A stretch of DNA of 64,000 nt from Tepiditoga spiralis (GTDB taxonomy: Bacteria > Thermotogota > Thermotogae > Petrotogales > Petrotogaceae): assembly GCF_014701195.1 (NCBI RefSeq), contig NZ_AP018712.1, positions 1,692,501 through 1,756,500 on the forward strand. Reading direction: 5' to 3'. Both the position numbers and the translations under genes were made by a program. Positions within the stretch are counted from its first letter, which is position 1. Every line of letters begins with the position of its first letter. Positions 43,844-51,260 of the stretch are shown in pieces. The notes below the pieces were generated by a model. It was not told where the DNA came from. It was given only the letters and a program-made list of their open reading frames with translations, and searched no databases.

Positions 43844-44045
43844 TAAAAATCCTCAAAAACGTTTTTACCAATAATTAACGTTTAAAAAATAATTTTGAAA
43901 TAATTATTATTTATAATGTAAACGAATTAATAAAATAATTAATTAATTAAGAAATTACTAATATATTTAATACAAAAAGACTTTATAACTATTTGTGAAA
44001 AAAATCATATATTTTCACAAAAAAAAAATCATGGAGGTGTTTTTT
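43844..44045 (+). promoter_or_regulatory. Leader and regulatory region of the sulfur-relay operon
   Basis: TATAAT at 43912-43917 is a likely -10 box; no good -35 box precedes it. TTAACGTTTA near 43876 and TAAACGAATTAA near 43918 form a loose inverted pair around the promoter. In the leader, TTTGTGAAAA (43992-44001) and TTTTCACAAA (44012-44021) are a perfect inverted repeat just ahead of the ribosome site GGAGG. These could be operators for the HTH-TusA protein encoded downstream (inference). Confidence 0.5.
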
Positions 44046-44285
44046 ATGGCAAAGTACGAAGTTACAAAAACATTAGATGTTATGGGAGAAGTATGTCCTG
44101 TTCCAGATGTTGAAACCAAAAGAGCTATGAAAAAGATGAAACCTGGAGAAATTTTAGAAGTATTGATTGACTACCCTATGTCTAAAGAAAGAATTCCAGA
44201 AGCTGTTAAAAAAATGGGTAACGAAGTACTTGAAATTGAAGAATCTGGAAGTTCAGAATGGAAAATTTATATTAAAATAAAGTAA
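44046..44285 (+). CDS. tusA: TusA-family sulfur carrier protein
   Basis: 79 residues with the sulfurtransferase motif GEVCPVPDVETKRAM (CPxP with the persulfide cysteine near residue 16) and a two-layer alpha/beta pattern. ATGGAGG precedes the ATG at 44046; upstream in-frame ATGs have no ribosome site. Family knowledge: TusA carries sulfane sulfur between proteins. When placed next to YeeE/YedE transporters (TsuA-TsuB type) it aids thiosulfate uptake. Closely similar to the TusA domain of the regulator at 46373. Confidence 0.92.
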   Translation: MAKYEVTKTLDVMGEVCPVPDVETKRAMKKMKPGEILEVLIDYPMSKERIPEAVKKMGNEVLEIEESGSSEWKIYIKIK

Positions 44286-44305
44286 TCTAAAGGGGGAGTA
44301 AATTT

Positions 44306-45298
44306 ATGGAATGGTCCGGATTAATAATCGGTCTTATTTTTGGGGTAATTTTACAAAAAGGAAGAGTTTGTTTTAATTCAGCTTTTAGAGATGTTTTAAT
44401 GTTTAAAGATAATTATTTAATGAAACTTGCTGCATTAACACTTGCATTAGAATCAATAGTTTTTGTTTTATTTGCTCAATTTGGTTGGATGACTATGAAT
44501 CCAAAACCATTAAACTGGGGAGCTAATATTGTTGGTGGTTTTATATTTGGGTTAGGAATGGTTTTAGCTGGTGGATGTGCTTCAGGTGTAACTTATAGAG
44601 TTGGAGAAGGTATGACAACAGCTTGGTTTGCGGCTGTTTTCTATGGTTTAACAGGTTATGCTACAAAACATGGTGCTTTTAATTGGTGGTTAAAATTATT
44701 TGGTCAAAGTATAAAAACTACAAATGATTCACAATACTTTGTAGAAAAATCAGGACCAACACTTTCTTCTGTTTTACATTTAAATCAATGGATCGTTGTT
44801 GCCATATTTGTTGGATTGATGTTATGGTATGTTTTTGGAACAAAAACAACAGAAAGACCTACAAAATTAGGATTTAAAACAGCATCTATTCTTATAGCTT
44901 TACTTGCTGGGTTTGCCTTTATAACAAGTACAGCTTCAGGAAGACATTATGGAATGGGAATTACTGGTGGATGGATAAATTTATTTGATGGATTTTTAAA
45001 TAAAAAACCATTAAATTGGGAAGGTTTAGAAATTCTTGGTATTATTGTTGGAGCAGGAATAACCGCTAAATTAGCTGGTGAATTTAAGCTAAGAATGCCT
45101 AAAAATCCAATTACATATTTACAAGTAATGATAGGTGGATTTTTAATGGGACTTGGAGCTGTAACTGCTGGTGGATGTAATGTTGGACATTTCTTAACAG
45201 GTGTTCCACAATTAGCAATATCATCAATTGTTGCTTCAATATTCTTTATATTAGGTAACTGGACAATGGCATGGCTATTGTATAGAGAAAGAGATTAA
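44306..45298 (+). CDS. YeeE/YedE family thiosulfate (or sulfane sulfur) importer, TsuA-like
   Basis: 330 residues, about nine hydrophobic helices in two repeats, with the PF04143-like signatures GLGMVLAGGCASG and GLGAVTAGGCNVGH. Three cysteines fall at residues 22 (GRVCF), 91 (GGCASG) and 291 (GGCNVG). This arrangement is very close to that of the TsuA thiosulfate importer, where such cysteines line the path. Directly follows tusA. The inferred role is import of thiosulfate or related sulfur species to feed the relay proteins downstream. AAGGGGGAG precedes the ATG. Confidence 0.87.
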   Translation: MEWSGLIIGLIFGVILQKGRVCFNSAFRDVLMFKDNYLMKLAALTLALESIVFVLFAQFGWMTMNPKPLNWGANIVGGFIFGLGMVLAGGCASGVTYRVGEGMTTAWFAAVFYGLTGYATKHGAFNWWLKLFGQSIKTTNDSQYFVEKSGPTLSSVLHLNQWIVVAIFVGLMLWYVFGTKTTERPTKLGFKTASILIALLAGFAFITSTASGRHYGMGITGGWINLFDGFLNKKPLNWEGLEILGIIVGAGITAKLAGEFKLRMPKNPITYLQVMIGGFLMGLGAVTAGGCNVGHFLTGVPQLAISSIVASIFFILGNWTMAWLLYRERD

Positions 45299-45314
45299 GT
45301 TAAGGAGGCATTTT

Positions 45315-45671
45315 ATGAAAATAGCAATACAAGCAATGGTTCAACCTTATACATATCAAGATCTTGATTCGATAATAAAAATTGCTGATGCAGCTCTTGA
45401 TAAAGGACACGAAGTTACAATATTTTTATTTTGTGACGCAGCATTAGCAAGTAATAAACAAATAAAACCAGTAAGAAGTGATAGAAACTTACCAAAAATA
45501 CTTGAAACAATGATAAAAGAAAAAGGATTAAAAGTAGATATATGTGGAATTTGTATGGATTATAGAGGAATAACAACAGACATGATTATCGAAGGTTCAA
45601 GAGCTAGTGGATTACCTGAATTAGCTGAATTAGTGTATAACTCTGATAGATTTATAAGCTTTATGGCGTGA
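45315..45671 (+). CDS. DsrE/TusD-like sulfur transfer protein
   Basis: 118 residues with the DsrE fold: an N-terminal MKIAIQAMVQPYTYQDLDSIIKI segment, FLFCDAAL and the cysteine pair CGICMDYRG near residue 77. The cysteine position fits the persulfide-carrying Cys of DsrE/TusD. AAGGAGG precedes the ATG. First of three small genes in DsrE-DsrF-DsrH order, each 8-9 bp apart, as expected for a heterohexameric complex. Confidence 0.85.
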   Translation: MKIAIQAMVQPYTYQDLDSIIKIADAALDKGHEVTIFLFCDAALASNKQIKPVRSDRNLPKILETMIKEKGLKVDICGICMDYRGITTDMIIEGSRASGLPELAELVYNSDRFISFMA

Positions 45672-45679
45672 GGTGAAAT

Positions 45680-46042
45680 ATGGATAAAAAAGTATTATTT
45701 GTCGTTTATCAATCTCCTGTAGGATCATTATGGACAAATGAAGGATTTAGAACTGCATTTGGTATGTATGGAGAAGATATTGAACCTTCTTTATTGGTTT
45801 TAGAAGCTGCAAGTACTTCATTATCTAAAAATACAGCACCTGAAAAAATGGGATTATTACCAATAAAAATAGTTCATAGATTTGTAAAAAGATATGAAAC
45901 AGAAGTTTTTGGCGTTGAAGAACATTTAGAAAAGTATGGAGTAAAAAAGGAAAATATCGATGAAAACTTTAATGCAAAATTATTAAAAGAAAATGAGTTA
46001 AATGAGTTTTTTCATTCTTTTGATTCAGTAATATTTATGTGA
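45680..46042 (+). CDS. DsrF/TusC-like protein
   Basis: 120 residues with a DsrE-like fold: KVLFVVYQSPVGSLWTNEGFRTAFGMYGEDIEPSLLVLEAA, the usual N-terminal strand and helix of DsrF/TusC. It has no cysteine, so it would be structural, as is TusC. Starts 8 bp after the DsrE-like gene with GAGGTG upstream. Confidence 0.78.
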   Translation: MDKKVLFVVYQSPVGSLWTNEGFRTAFGMYGEDIEPSLLVLEAASTSLSKNTAPEKMGLLPIKIVHRFVKRYETEVFGVEEHLEKYGVKKENIDENFNAKLLKENELNEFFHSFDSVIFM

Positions 46043-46051
46043 GGTGTTAAT

Positions 46052-46321
46052 ATGGCTCTTGTTTTAGTTAAGTATGGATTAGATAATCCAGCAGAAAGAA
46101 TTAAACTTTCTAATACTAAAGATGAAGATACAATTGTTTTTATACAAAATGGAATATTTTGGACAAGAACAGCTGAAATAAACTCTATAAAAGGTAAAAA
46201 AGTTGCAATAAAAGATGATTTTATTTGTAGAGGTTATGATGAATCAGAAGCAAAAGTACCTTTAATTGATTACTCTAATTTTATTGATATAGTTGAAAAA
46301 GAAGAAAAATTTATAGGATAA
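46052..46321 (+). CDS. DsrH/TusB-like protein
   Basis: 89 residues, typical size of DsrH/TusB: VLVKYGLDNPAERIKLSN, IVFIQNGIFWT and KVAIKDDFICRGYDESEAKV with a single cysteine near residue 68. The order TusD-TusC-TusB and small spacing support the assignment. GAGGTG precedes the ATG. An 11-bp hairpin follows the stop. Confidence 0.78.
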   Translation: MALVLVKYGLDNPAERIKLSNTKDEDTIVFIQNGIFWTRTAEINSIKGKKVAIKDDFICRGYDESEAKVPLIDYSNFIDIVEKEEKFIG

Positions 46322-46347
46322 AGGAAAAGCTAACGCTTTTCCTTTAC
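46320..46347 (+). terminator. Internal hairpin after the DsrH-like gene
   Basis: AAAGGAAAAGC, TAAC, GCTTTTCCTTT. Only three T residues follow, so it may attenuate rather than stop transcription into the HTH-TusA gene. Confidence 0.6.
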
Positions 46348-46372
46348 CTTAATATTAATTTGGAGATTTAGT

Positions 46373-46963
46373 ATGAAGTATAAAAAATTAAATGTACAAA
46401 CATTGGATTTAACTGATTTATTTAAAATCCTTACAAATCAAGCAAGACTTGAAATATTAGTATTATTAAAAGATAGCTGTTCAACTTTAAATGAAATGAT
46501 TGAAAAGTTATCAATGGATAAATCAACAATATATAGACATTTAAGATATTTAAAAAATAGATCATTAATAATTTCTTATGAAAAAGATGGAGTTGAACGT
46601 TATGATCTTTCATGTAAACTTGTATACGATCTTATAGAATCTGGAATACAAATATTGTCAAATTTAAAAAATATAAAATCATATTCTTACAATAATTTAA
46701 AAATATTTTCTAATGAAATAAAGAATATTGAAGAAATAAATGTTGATAAATTTATAGATTTATGTGGAGAAGTATGTCCTGTTCCAGATGTAACAGCAAG
46801 AAAAGAAATAAAAAAATTAAAAAAAGGACAAGTATTACTTGTTATAGTTGATTATCCATTATCAAAAGAAAGAATTCCAAAGATAATAGAGAGTGATGGT
46901 AATGAAATTTTAGCTATAGTAGATGATTCACTGAGTACAAAAATATACATTAGGAGGAACTAA
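46373..46963 (+). CDS. ArsR-like HTH regulator fused to a TusA domain
   Basis: 196 residues. N-terminal winged helix (about 12-90): DLFKILTNQARLEILVLL and SMDKSTIYRHLRYLKNRSLI, ArsR-like. A linker helix follows (about 90-125). The C-terminal TusA domain (about 126-196) has GEVCPVPDVTARKEI, with the intact persulfide cysteine. The TusA part is very like the stand-alone TusA at 44046 (GEVCPVPDV, DYP-SKERIP). The inferred role is a sulfur-state sensor that accepts sulfur on the TusA cysteine and controls the operon. I know of no named family for this architecture. Gene context: between DsrH-like and Lpd genes. Confidence 0.85.
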   Translation: MKYKKLNVQTLDLTDLFKILTNQARLEILVLLKDSCSTLNEMIEKLSMDKSTIYRHLRYLKNRSLIISYEKDGVERYDLSCKLVYDLIESGIQILSNLKNIKSYSYNNLKIFSNEIKNIEEINVDKFIDLCGEVCPVPDVTARKEIKKLKKGQVLLVIVDYPLSKERIPKIIESDGNEILAIVDDSLSTKIYIRRN

Positions 46964-46967
46964 AGAT

Positions 46968-48335
46968 ATGTTTGATGCAATAGTAATTGGTGGTGGTCCA
47001 GGAGGATATGTTTCTGCTATAAGACTTTCTCAGCTTGGTAAAAAAGTTGCTATTATTGAAAAAAAAGCTTTTGGTGGAACATGTACAAATGTTGGGTGTA
47101 TTCCAACAAAAGCCATGTTAACTTCAGCACATTTATATTCAGAAATAATTGAAAAATCAAAAAAGTTTGGAATAGAAGTAGAAAATGTAAATTATAATTT
47201 TAAAAATATAATGAAACATATGGAAAAAATAGTTACATCATCTAAAAAAGGTGTAGAATTTTTAATGAAGAAAAATAAAATAACTGTATACAATGGAACA
47301 GCAGAAATTTTAAATAAAAATACAGTTAAAATAAAAGAAACAAATGAAAATTTAGAAACTAAAAATTTAATATTGGCACATGGTTCTGTTCCAGTTATGT
47401 TTCCACCATTTGATAAGGTTGAAGGGTTGTGGACAAGCGATGATGTTTTTTCACTTGAAAAACTTCCAGAATCAATTTTAATAATAGGTGGAGGAGTAAT
47501 AGGAATTGAATTTTCAACATTTTTTTCTACTTTAGGAAAAAAAGTTTATGTTATAGAATTAGCTGATCACATTTTACCAACAGAAGACTTAGACGTTGCA
47601 AATGAAGTCAAAAAAGTAATAAAGAAAAATGGAGTTTCAATATATGAAAAACATAAAGTGCTTGGAGTAGAAAAAAATGAAACTTCATATATTACTAAAA
47701 TATTAAATTCTGAAACCAATGAAGAAATAAGTATTGAAACTGAAAAAGTACTTATGGCTGTTGGGAGAAAACCAAATATAACAGATGATATTAAAAATCT
47801 TGGAGTAAATATTGAAAGAGGCGTAATATCAAATGATGAAATGAAAACAAATATTGAAAATGTATATGCAGTAGGGGATATAAAAGGGAAAATAATGCTT
47901 GCTCATGTTGCAATGTTTGAAGGAATTGTTGCAGCACACAACATAGCTGGTGAAAAAAAATTAATGGATTATTCAGCAGTTCCATCAATAATTTTCTCTA
48001 ATCCAGAAGTAGCTTCAACAGGTTTAAGAGAAAAAGATTTAGATAAAGAAAAAGTAATAGTATCAAAATTCCCACTTTCTGCAAACCCAAGAGCACGTAC
48101 TCTTGAAGAAAGATATGGTTTTGTAAAAATTATTGCAGATAAAGAAACTAAGAAAATTTTGGGAATGTCTGTTGTTTCACCAAATGCAACAGATATGATT
48201 ATGGAAGGAGTTATTTCAGTAAGAAATAATATGAATATAGAAAATTTAGTTGATTCAATTCATCCTCACCCAACTCTAACAGAATCTTTTTTGGGAGCAT
48301 TGGAAGGATTAGAAGGAATGGCAATACATCTTTAA
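46968..48335 (+). CDS. lpd: Dihydrolipoyl dehydrogenase
   Basis: 455 residues. FAD-binding GGGPGGYVSAIRL at the N-terminus, the redox disulfide GGTCTNVGCIPTKAML near residue 40, NAD-binding GGGVIGIEFS, and the interface HPHPTLTE with the catalytic His-Glu pair. It oxidises dihydrolipoyl carriers with NAD+. Only a GcvH-like lipoyl protein is adjacent (19 bp downstream). No E1/E2 or glycine cleavage genes are present, so the partner is presumably that carrier. GGAGG before the ATG; starts 5 bp after the regulator. Confidence 0.93.
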   Translation: MFDAIVIGGGPGGYVSAIRLSQLGKKVAIIEKKAFGGTCTNVGCIPTKAMLTSAHLYSEIIEKSKKFGIEVENVNYNFKNIMKHMEKIVTSSKKGVEFLMKKNKITVYNGTAEILNKNTVKIKETNENLETKNLILAHGSVPVMFPPFDKVEGLWTSDDVFSLEKLPESILIIGGGVIGIEFSTFFSTLGKKVYVIELADHILPTEDLDVANEVKKVIKKNGVSIYEKHKVLGVEKNETSYITKILNSETNEEISIETEKVLMAVGRKPNITDDIKNLGVNIERGVISNDEMKTNIENVYAVGDIKGKIMLAHVAMFEGIVAAHNIAGEKKLMDYSAVPSIIFSNPEVASTGLREKDLDKEKVIVSKFPLSANPRARTLEERYGFVKIIADKETKKILGMSVVSPNATDMIMEGVISVRNNMNIENLVDSIHPHPTLTESFLGALEGLEGMAIHL

Positions 48336-48353
48336 AAAAAGGGAGGATTTATT

Positions 48354-48695
48354 ATGAAAAAATATTCAGAAACACATGAATATGCTATTATAGATGAAAA
48401 AATAGCAACAATAGGAATATCAATTAATGCAGCTGATGAATTAGGAGATATAACATTTATAGAATTACCTGAAGTTGGAAAAGAAGTTAAGAGTGGAGAT
48501 GTTTTGTGTACTCTTGAATCTGTAAAATCAGCCGGTGATGTTTATACTCCATTAACTGGAAAAGTAATTGAAGTTAATAAAGCTTTAGAAGAAAAGCCAG
48601 AATTAATGAATGATGATCCTGAAGACGAAGGTTGGATTTGTAAAATAGAATTTAGCGCTAAAGAAGAAATAGATAATTTAAAAGATAGTGATTAA
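48354..48695 (+). CDS. GcvH-like lipoyl carrier protein (possible LbpA-type)
   Basis: 113 residues. The lipoyl-lysine hairpin LESVKSAGDVYTPLTGKV is intact and the C-terminal ELMNDDPEDEGWICKIEF follows the GcvH pattern. It is shorter than the usual 125-130 residues. It lacks GcvT/GcvP neighbours. Family knowledge: GcvH-like lipoate-binding proteins (LbpA) in sulfur-oxidising prokaryotes act with TusA/DsrE and sHdr. Here the neighbours are TusA, DsrE-like and Lpd instead. Inferred function: a sulfur-carrying lipoyl arm. GGGAGG precedes the ATG. Confidence 0.82.
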   Translation: MKKYSETHEYAIIDEKIATIGISINAADELGDITFIELPEVGKEVKSGDVLCTLESVKSAGDVYTPLTGKVIEVNKALEEKPELMNDDPEDEGWICKIEFSAKEEIDNLKDSD

Positions 48696-48705
48696 AAAAA
48701 TATTT

Positions 48706-48749
48706 AAACAATTAAGTATTTAAATATATTAATATACTTAATTGTTTTT
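48706..48749 (+). terminator. Terminator of the sulfur-relay operon
   Basis: AAACAATTAAGTAT pairs with ATACTTAATTGTTT across a 14-nt AT loop and is followed by a short T run. Confidence 0.75.
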
Positions 48750-48806
48750 CTAATAACCATAATATAAGTGTTTTTTAATATTCTAATATATTAAGAGGTG
48801 ATAAAT

Positions 48807-49226
48807 ATGGCAGTTCCAAATGATGTTCCAGCTATAGGTAAAGATGCATTGGGAAGAGAAGTAAAAGATTTAACAAAAGTTTCATGGTGGGGTTTAAATA
48901 GAAAAGAAGTTGAATGGTTTCCTAAGATTGACTTAGATAAATGTGCAGGTTGTGGTATTTGTTTTGTAAGTTGTGGAAGGAGAGTATTTGATTTTGATGC
49001 TTCATTAGAAAAACCTATTGTTGCTCAACCTTATAACTGTATGGTGGGTTGCCAAACTTGTGCAAATCTTTGTCCAACATCAGCAATATCTTTTCCTGAT
49101 TCAAAGGAAATAAAAAAAATGGTTTCTAAAAACAATGTAGTAAAAAAAGCTTTTGAAAAAATCCAACCTCTTTTGAAAAAAGATAATCTAAGTGAAAAAG
49201 AAATAAAAATTACACCAAACGAATAA
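48807..49226 (+). CDS. Two-cluster ferredoxin-like protein
   Basis: 139 residues. Two cysteine motifs: CAGCGICFVSC (around residue 48) and CMVGCQTCANLCP (around 80) suit two 4Fe-4S clusters, with an N-terminal extension (about 40 residues) and a basic tail. Electron carrier, probably serving Lpd or the sulfur relay (inference from adjacency). ATG at 48807 follows GAGGTG; it is separated from gcvH by a terminator-like hairpin, so it may have its own promoter. Confidence 0.85.
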   Translation: MAVPNDVPAIGKDALGREVKDLTKVSWWGLNRKEVEWFPKIDLDKCAGCGICFVSCGRRVFDFDASLEKPIVAQPYNCMVGCQTCANLCPTSAISFPDSKEIKKMVSKNNVVKKAFEKIQPLLKKDNLSEKEIKITPNE

Positions 49227-49254
49227 GAAGACAGCATTAGCTGTCTTCTTATTC
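49219..49254. terminator. Bidirectional terminator between ferredoxin and CDF genes
   Basis: CGAATAAGAAGACAGC, ATTA, GCTGTCTTCTTATTCG: a perfect 16-bp stem overlapping both convergent gene ends. Confidence 0.9.
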
Positions 49255-50151
49255 GTTATTTTTTATTAAACCAACAGATTCTCTTTGTTTGTACTCCATC
49301 TGAATGGTTGTATGCTCGATATCAAAACTATCATGAGCTAACTTTGATATTTTTTCTCTTATTATATCTGCTTCACTTAATTTAACATCATCTTTTAGCT
49401 TTATATGAAATTCAGCATGAATATCATGTTCACTCAATCTCCATATGTGCAAATGGTGTATATTTTCAACTTCTTTTATTTTATTTATTTTATCTTCTAA
49501 TTCTTTTACATTTATTTCTTCTGGTGTTGCTTGCATTAATATCTTTAAAGTTTCATTTAATATTTCAAAACTTTCTTTTATAACATAAGCACCTATTAAA
49601 GCTGTTAAAAGTGGGTCTATCCAATATATTTTAAAATAATAAATCATAATTCCACCTATAACAACACCTACAGAAGATAATGCATCAGACAATAAATGAA
49701 GATACGTTGATTTTATATTAACACTATCTTTTGCATTTTTGCTTAAAAGAATTACTGAAAGAGTATTTGCAATTAATCCAATGAGTGCTACCCATATCAT
49801 AACTCCACCATTTATTGGTTCTGGATTAATAAACTTTAAATATGCTTCTTTAAATAAAAATATTGATACAATGACTAAAACTGAAGCATTGAACAATGCC
49901 GCAAGTATTTCTGCTCTTTTATAACCAAAGGTCATTTTTTCTGTATGTTTCTTTTTAGATAATTTTAAAGCTATGTAAGTTATAATAACTGAAAAGCCAT
50001 CACTTAAATTATGGAGTGCATCAGACAACAAAGACAAACTACCTGAAAAAATACCTCCAATAATTTCAGCAACTGTTATTGAAAAATTTAAAAACATTGT
50101 TATAATAAGATTTTTTGAGTTTATTTCACCATGAGAATGATGATGCGCCAA
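49249..50151 (-). CDS. Cation diffusion facilitator (CDF/CzcD-like) metal exporter
   Basis: About 300 residues with six transmembrane helices. The metal-site residues in helices 2 and 5 are SLLSDALHNLSDG (DxxHD-like) and HLLSDALSSVG (HxxxD), and the C-terminal cytoplasmic domain contains HHLHIWRLSEHDIHAEFHIKL. Exports Zn2+, Cd2+ or related divalent metals. The codon at 50160 (ATG) has no room for a ribosome site, while TTG at 50151 has AAAGGAG nine bases upstream and gives the family-like start with a His-rich MAHHHSHGE. Last gene of the four-gene operon starting at 51799. Confidence 0.88.
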   Translation of the reverse strand: MAHHHSHGEINSKNLIITMFLNFSITVAEIIGGIFSGSLSLLSDALHNLSDGFSVIITYIALKLSKKKHTEKMTFGYKRAEILAALFNASVLVIVSIFLFKEAYLKFINPEPINGGVMIWVALIGLIANTLSVILLSKNAKDSVNIKSTYLHLLSDALSSVGVVIGGIMIYYFKIYWIDPLLTALIGAYVIKESFEILNETLKILMQATPEEINVKELEDKINKIKEVENIHHLHIWRLSEHDIHAEFHIKLKDDVKLSEADIIREKISKLAHDSFDIEHTTIQMEYKQRESVGLIKNNE

Positions 50152-50152
50152 T

Positions 50153-50464
50153 TTAATCATCTCCTTTTACATGTTCATCTCCGATTTTAATTATTTTTTC
50201 AATATGTTCATCATCAAGAGAGTATCTAATAAATTTTCCTTCTCTTCTAGCCTTTACTAATTTATATTGTTTTAATAGTTTTAATTGATGTGAACAGGTA
50301 GATTGATTTAACTCTAAAAGTGTTGAAATTTTTTGGACACATTTTTCTCCATCTAAAAGTACGTGTAATATTTTTAATCTTGTTGGATCTGCAAAAGCGG
50401 AAAAAAATTCAGCAATATCTACATAATAATCATGTTCTTTAATATTTTCTTTAATAATAATCAC
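50153..50464 (-). CDS. ArsR/SmtB family metalloregulator
   Basis: About 100 residues. Winged helix FFSAFADPTRLKILHVLLDGEKCVQKIS and LNQSTCSHQLKLLKQYKLVKARREGKFIRYSL, and the C-terminal DDEHIEKIIKIGDEHVKGDD carries the alpha-5 type metal ligands (D-x-H...H) as in SmtB/CzrA. Likely controls its own operon and the acr3 promoter through the shared ATATGnnC dyad. The nominal GTG start at 50464 overlaps its own SD (AAAGGAG). The ATT codons at 50461, 50458 and 50455 have correct spacing (2, 5 and 8 nt), so an AUU start is possible. Confidence 0.82.
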   Translation of the reverse strand: MIIIKENIKEHDYYVDIAEFFSAFADPTRLKILHVLLDGEKCVQKISTLLELNQSTCSHQLKLLKQYKLVKARREGKFIRYSLDDEHIEKIIKIGDEHVKGDD

Positions 50465-50468
50465 TCCT

Positions 50469-51260
50469 TTACCTTAAAAATATATTTCCTAGCATCAATA
50501 CTGCAGCTAACCAATTAGTATAAGCAAATATTTTTTTTAGATTTTTTGGTCTTGATTTTAAAGCTAACTTACCTCCAATTACTCCACCAAAGATTGCTAT
50601 TATTGCCAATGAAATTGAAAGAACTGCATTAAAGTCTCCTTGAAATAAATGCCCTAAAAAGCCTGTAAATGCTGTAACCATTATCAATGGAGATGCTGTT
50701 CCAACCGCTACATACATTGGTACAGAACAACCTAAAACCATTAATGGAACTAAAAATGAACCTCCAGAAACGCCAACCATACCAGATGTAAATCCTATTA
50801 AAATAGTTATAGGAATAATTAGCCATAAGTTTATTAAATAATTATTATCTTTTGATTTTATAGTCCAATAACCAATTTTTTTATTTTTTGATGTGATATT
50901 TTTTTCTGCAACAGGAATTAACATTATTATTCCAGAAATAATTAGTAAAACTGAAAAAGTGAGTTTTAATGTTACTGGAGTAAAAAAATGAGAAAAATAC
51001 CCACCTAAAAAAGCAGATGTAGCAGAAAGCCCTCCTATTAAAAAAGCTAAACTCCAAATTACAACCTTTTTTTTATGAAAAATAATCATTGCTGCAAATG
51101 CTGCACTAAAAAGTATAAATTGACCAGCTGTTGCTGCTTGACTTATTGGAATTCCAAATAATGTTAGTATTAACACATAAAAATTGCCTCCTCCTTTTCC
51201 TACCATTGTCATAGTAAGGGCTATAATGAAAATTAATATTCCAATTATTGTATTTATCAT
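50469..51260 (-). CDS. TauE/SafE family sulfite/anion exporter
   Basis: 263 residues with seven to eight hydrophobic helices in two repeats. Repeated glycine-rich signatures occur at GKGGGNFYVLILTLFGIPISQAA and GMVGVSGGSFLVPLMVLG, with the pattern typical of TauE/SafE (PF01925) permeases. The start ATG overlaps the stop of the upstream gene (ATGA). Inferred substrate: sulfite or thiosulfate-related anions, given the neighbouring operon. Confidence 0.85.
   Translation of the reverse strand: MINTIIGILIFIIALTMTMVGKGGGNFYVLILTLFGIPISQAATAGQFILFSAAFAAMIIFHKKKVVIWSLAFLIGGLSATSAFLGGYFSHFFTPVTLKLTFSVLLIISGIIMLIPVAEKNITSKNKKIGYWTIKSKDNNYLINLWLIIPITILIGFTSGMVGVSGGSFLVPLMVLGCSVPMYVAVGTASPLIMVTAFTGFLGHLFQGDFNAVLSISLAIIAIFGGVIGGKLALKSRPKNLKKIFAYTNWLAAVLMLGNIFLR

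Noticed and set aside
46968-48695. Lpd and GcvH-like genes as part of a glycine cleavage system
   Set aside because: No gcvT, gcvPA or gcvPB in the window and the neighbours are sulfur transfer genes; the carrier is also shorter than usual GcvH.
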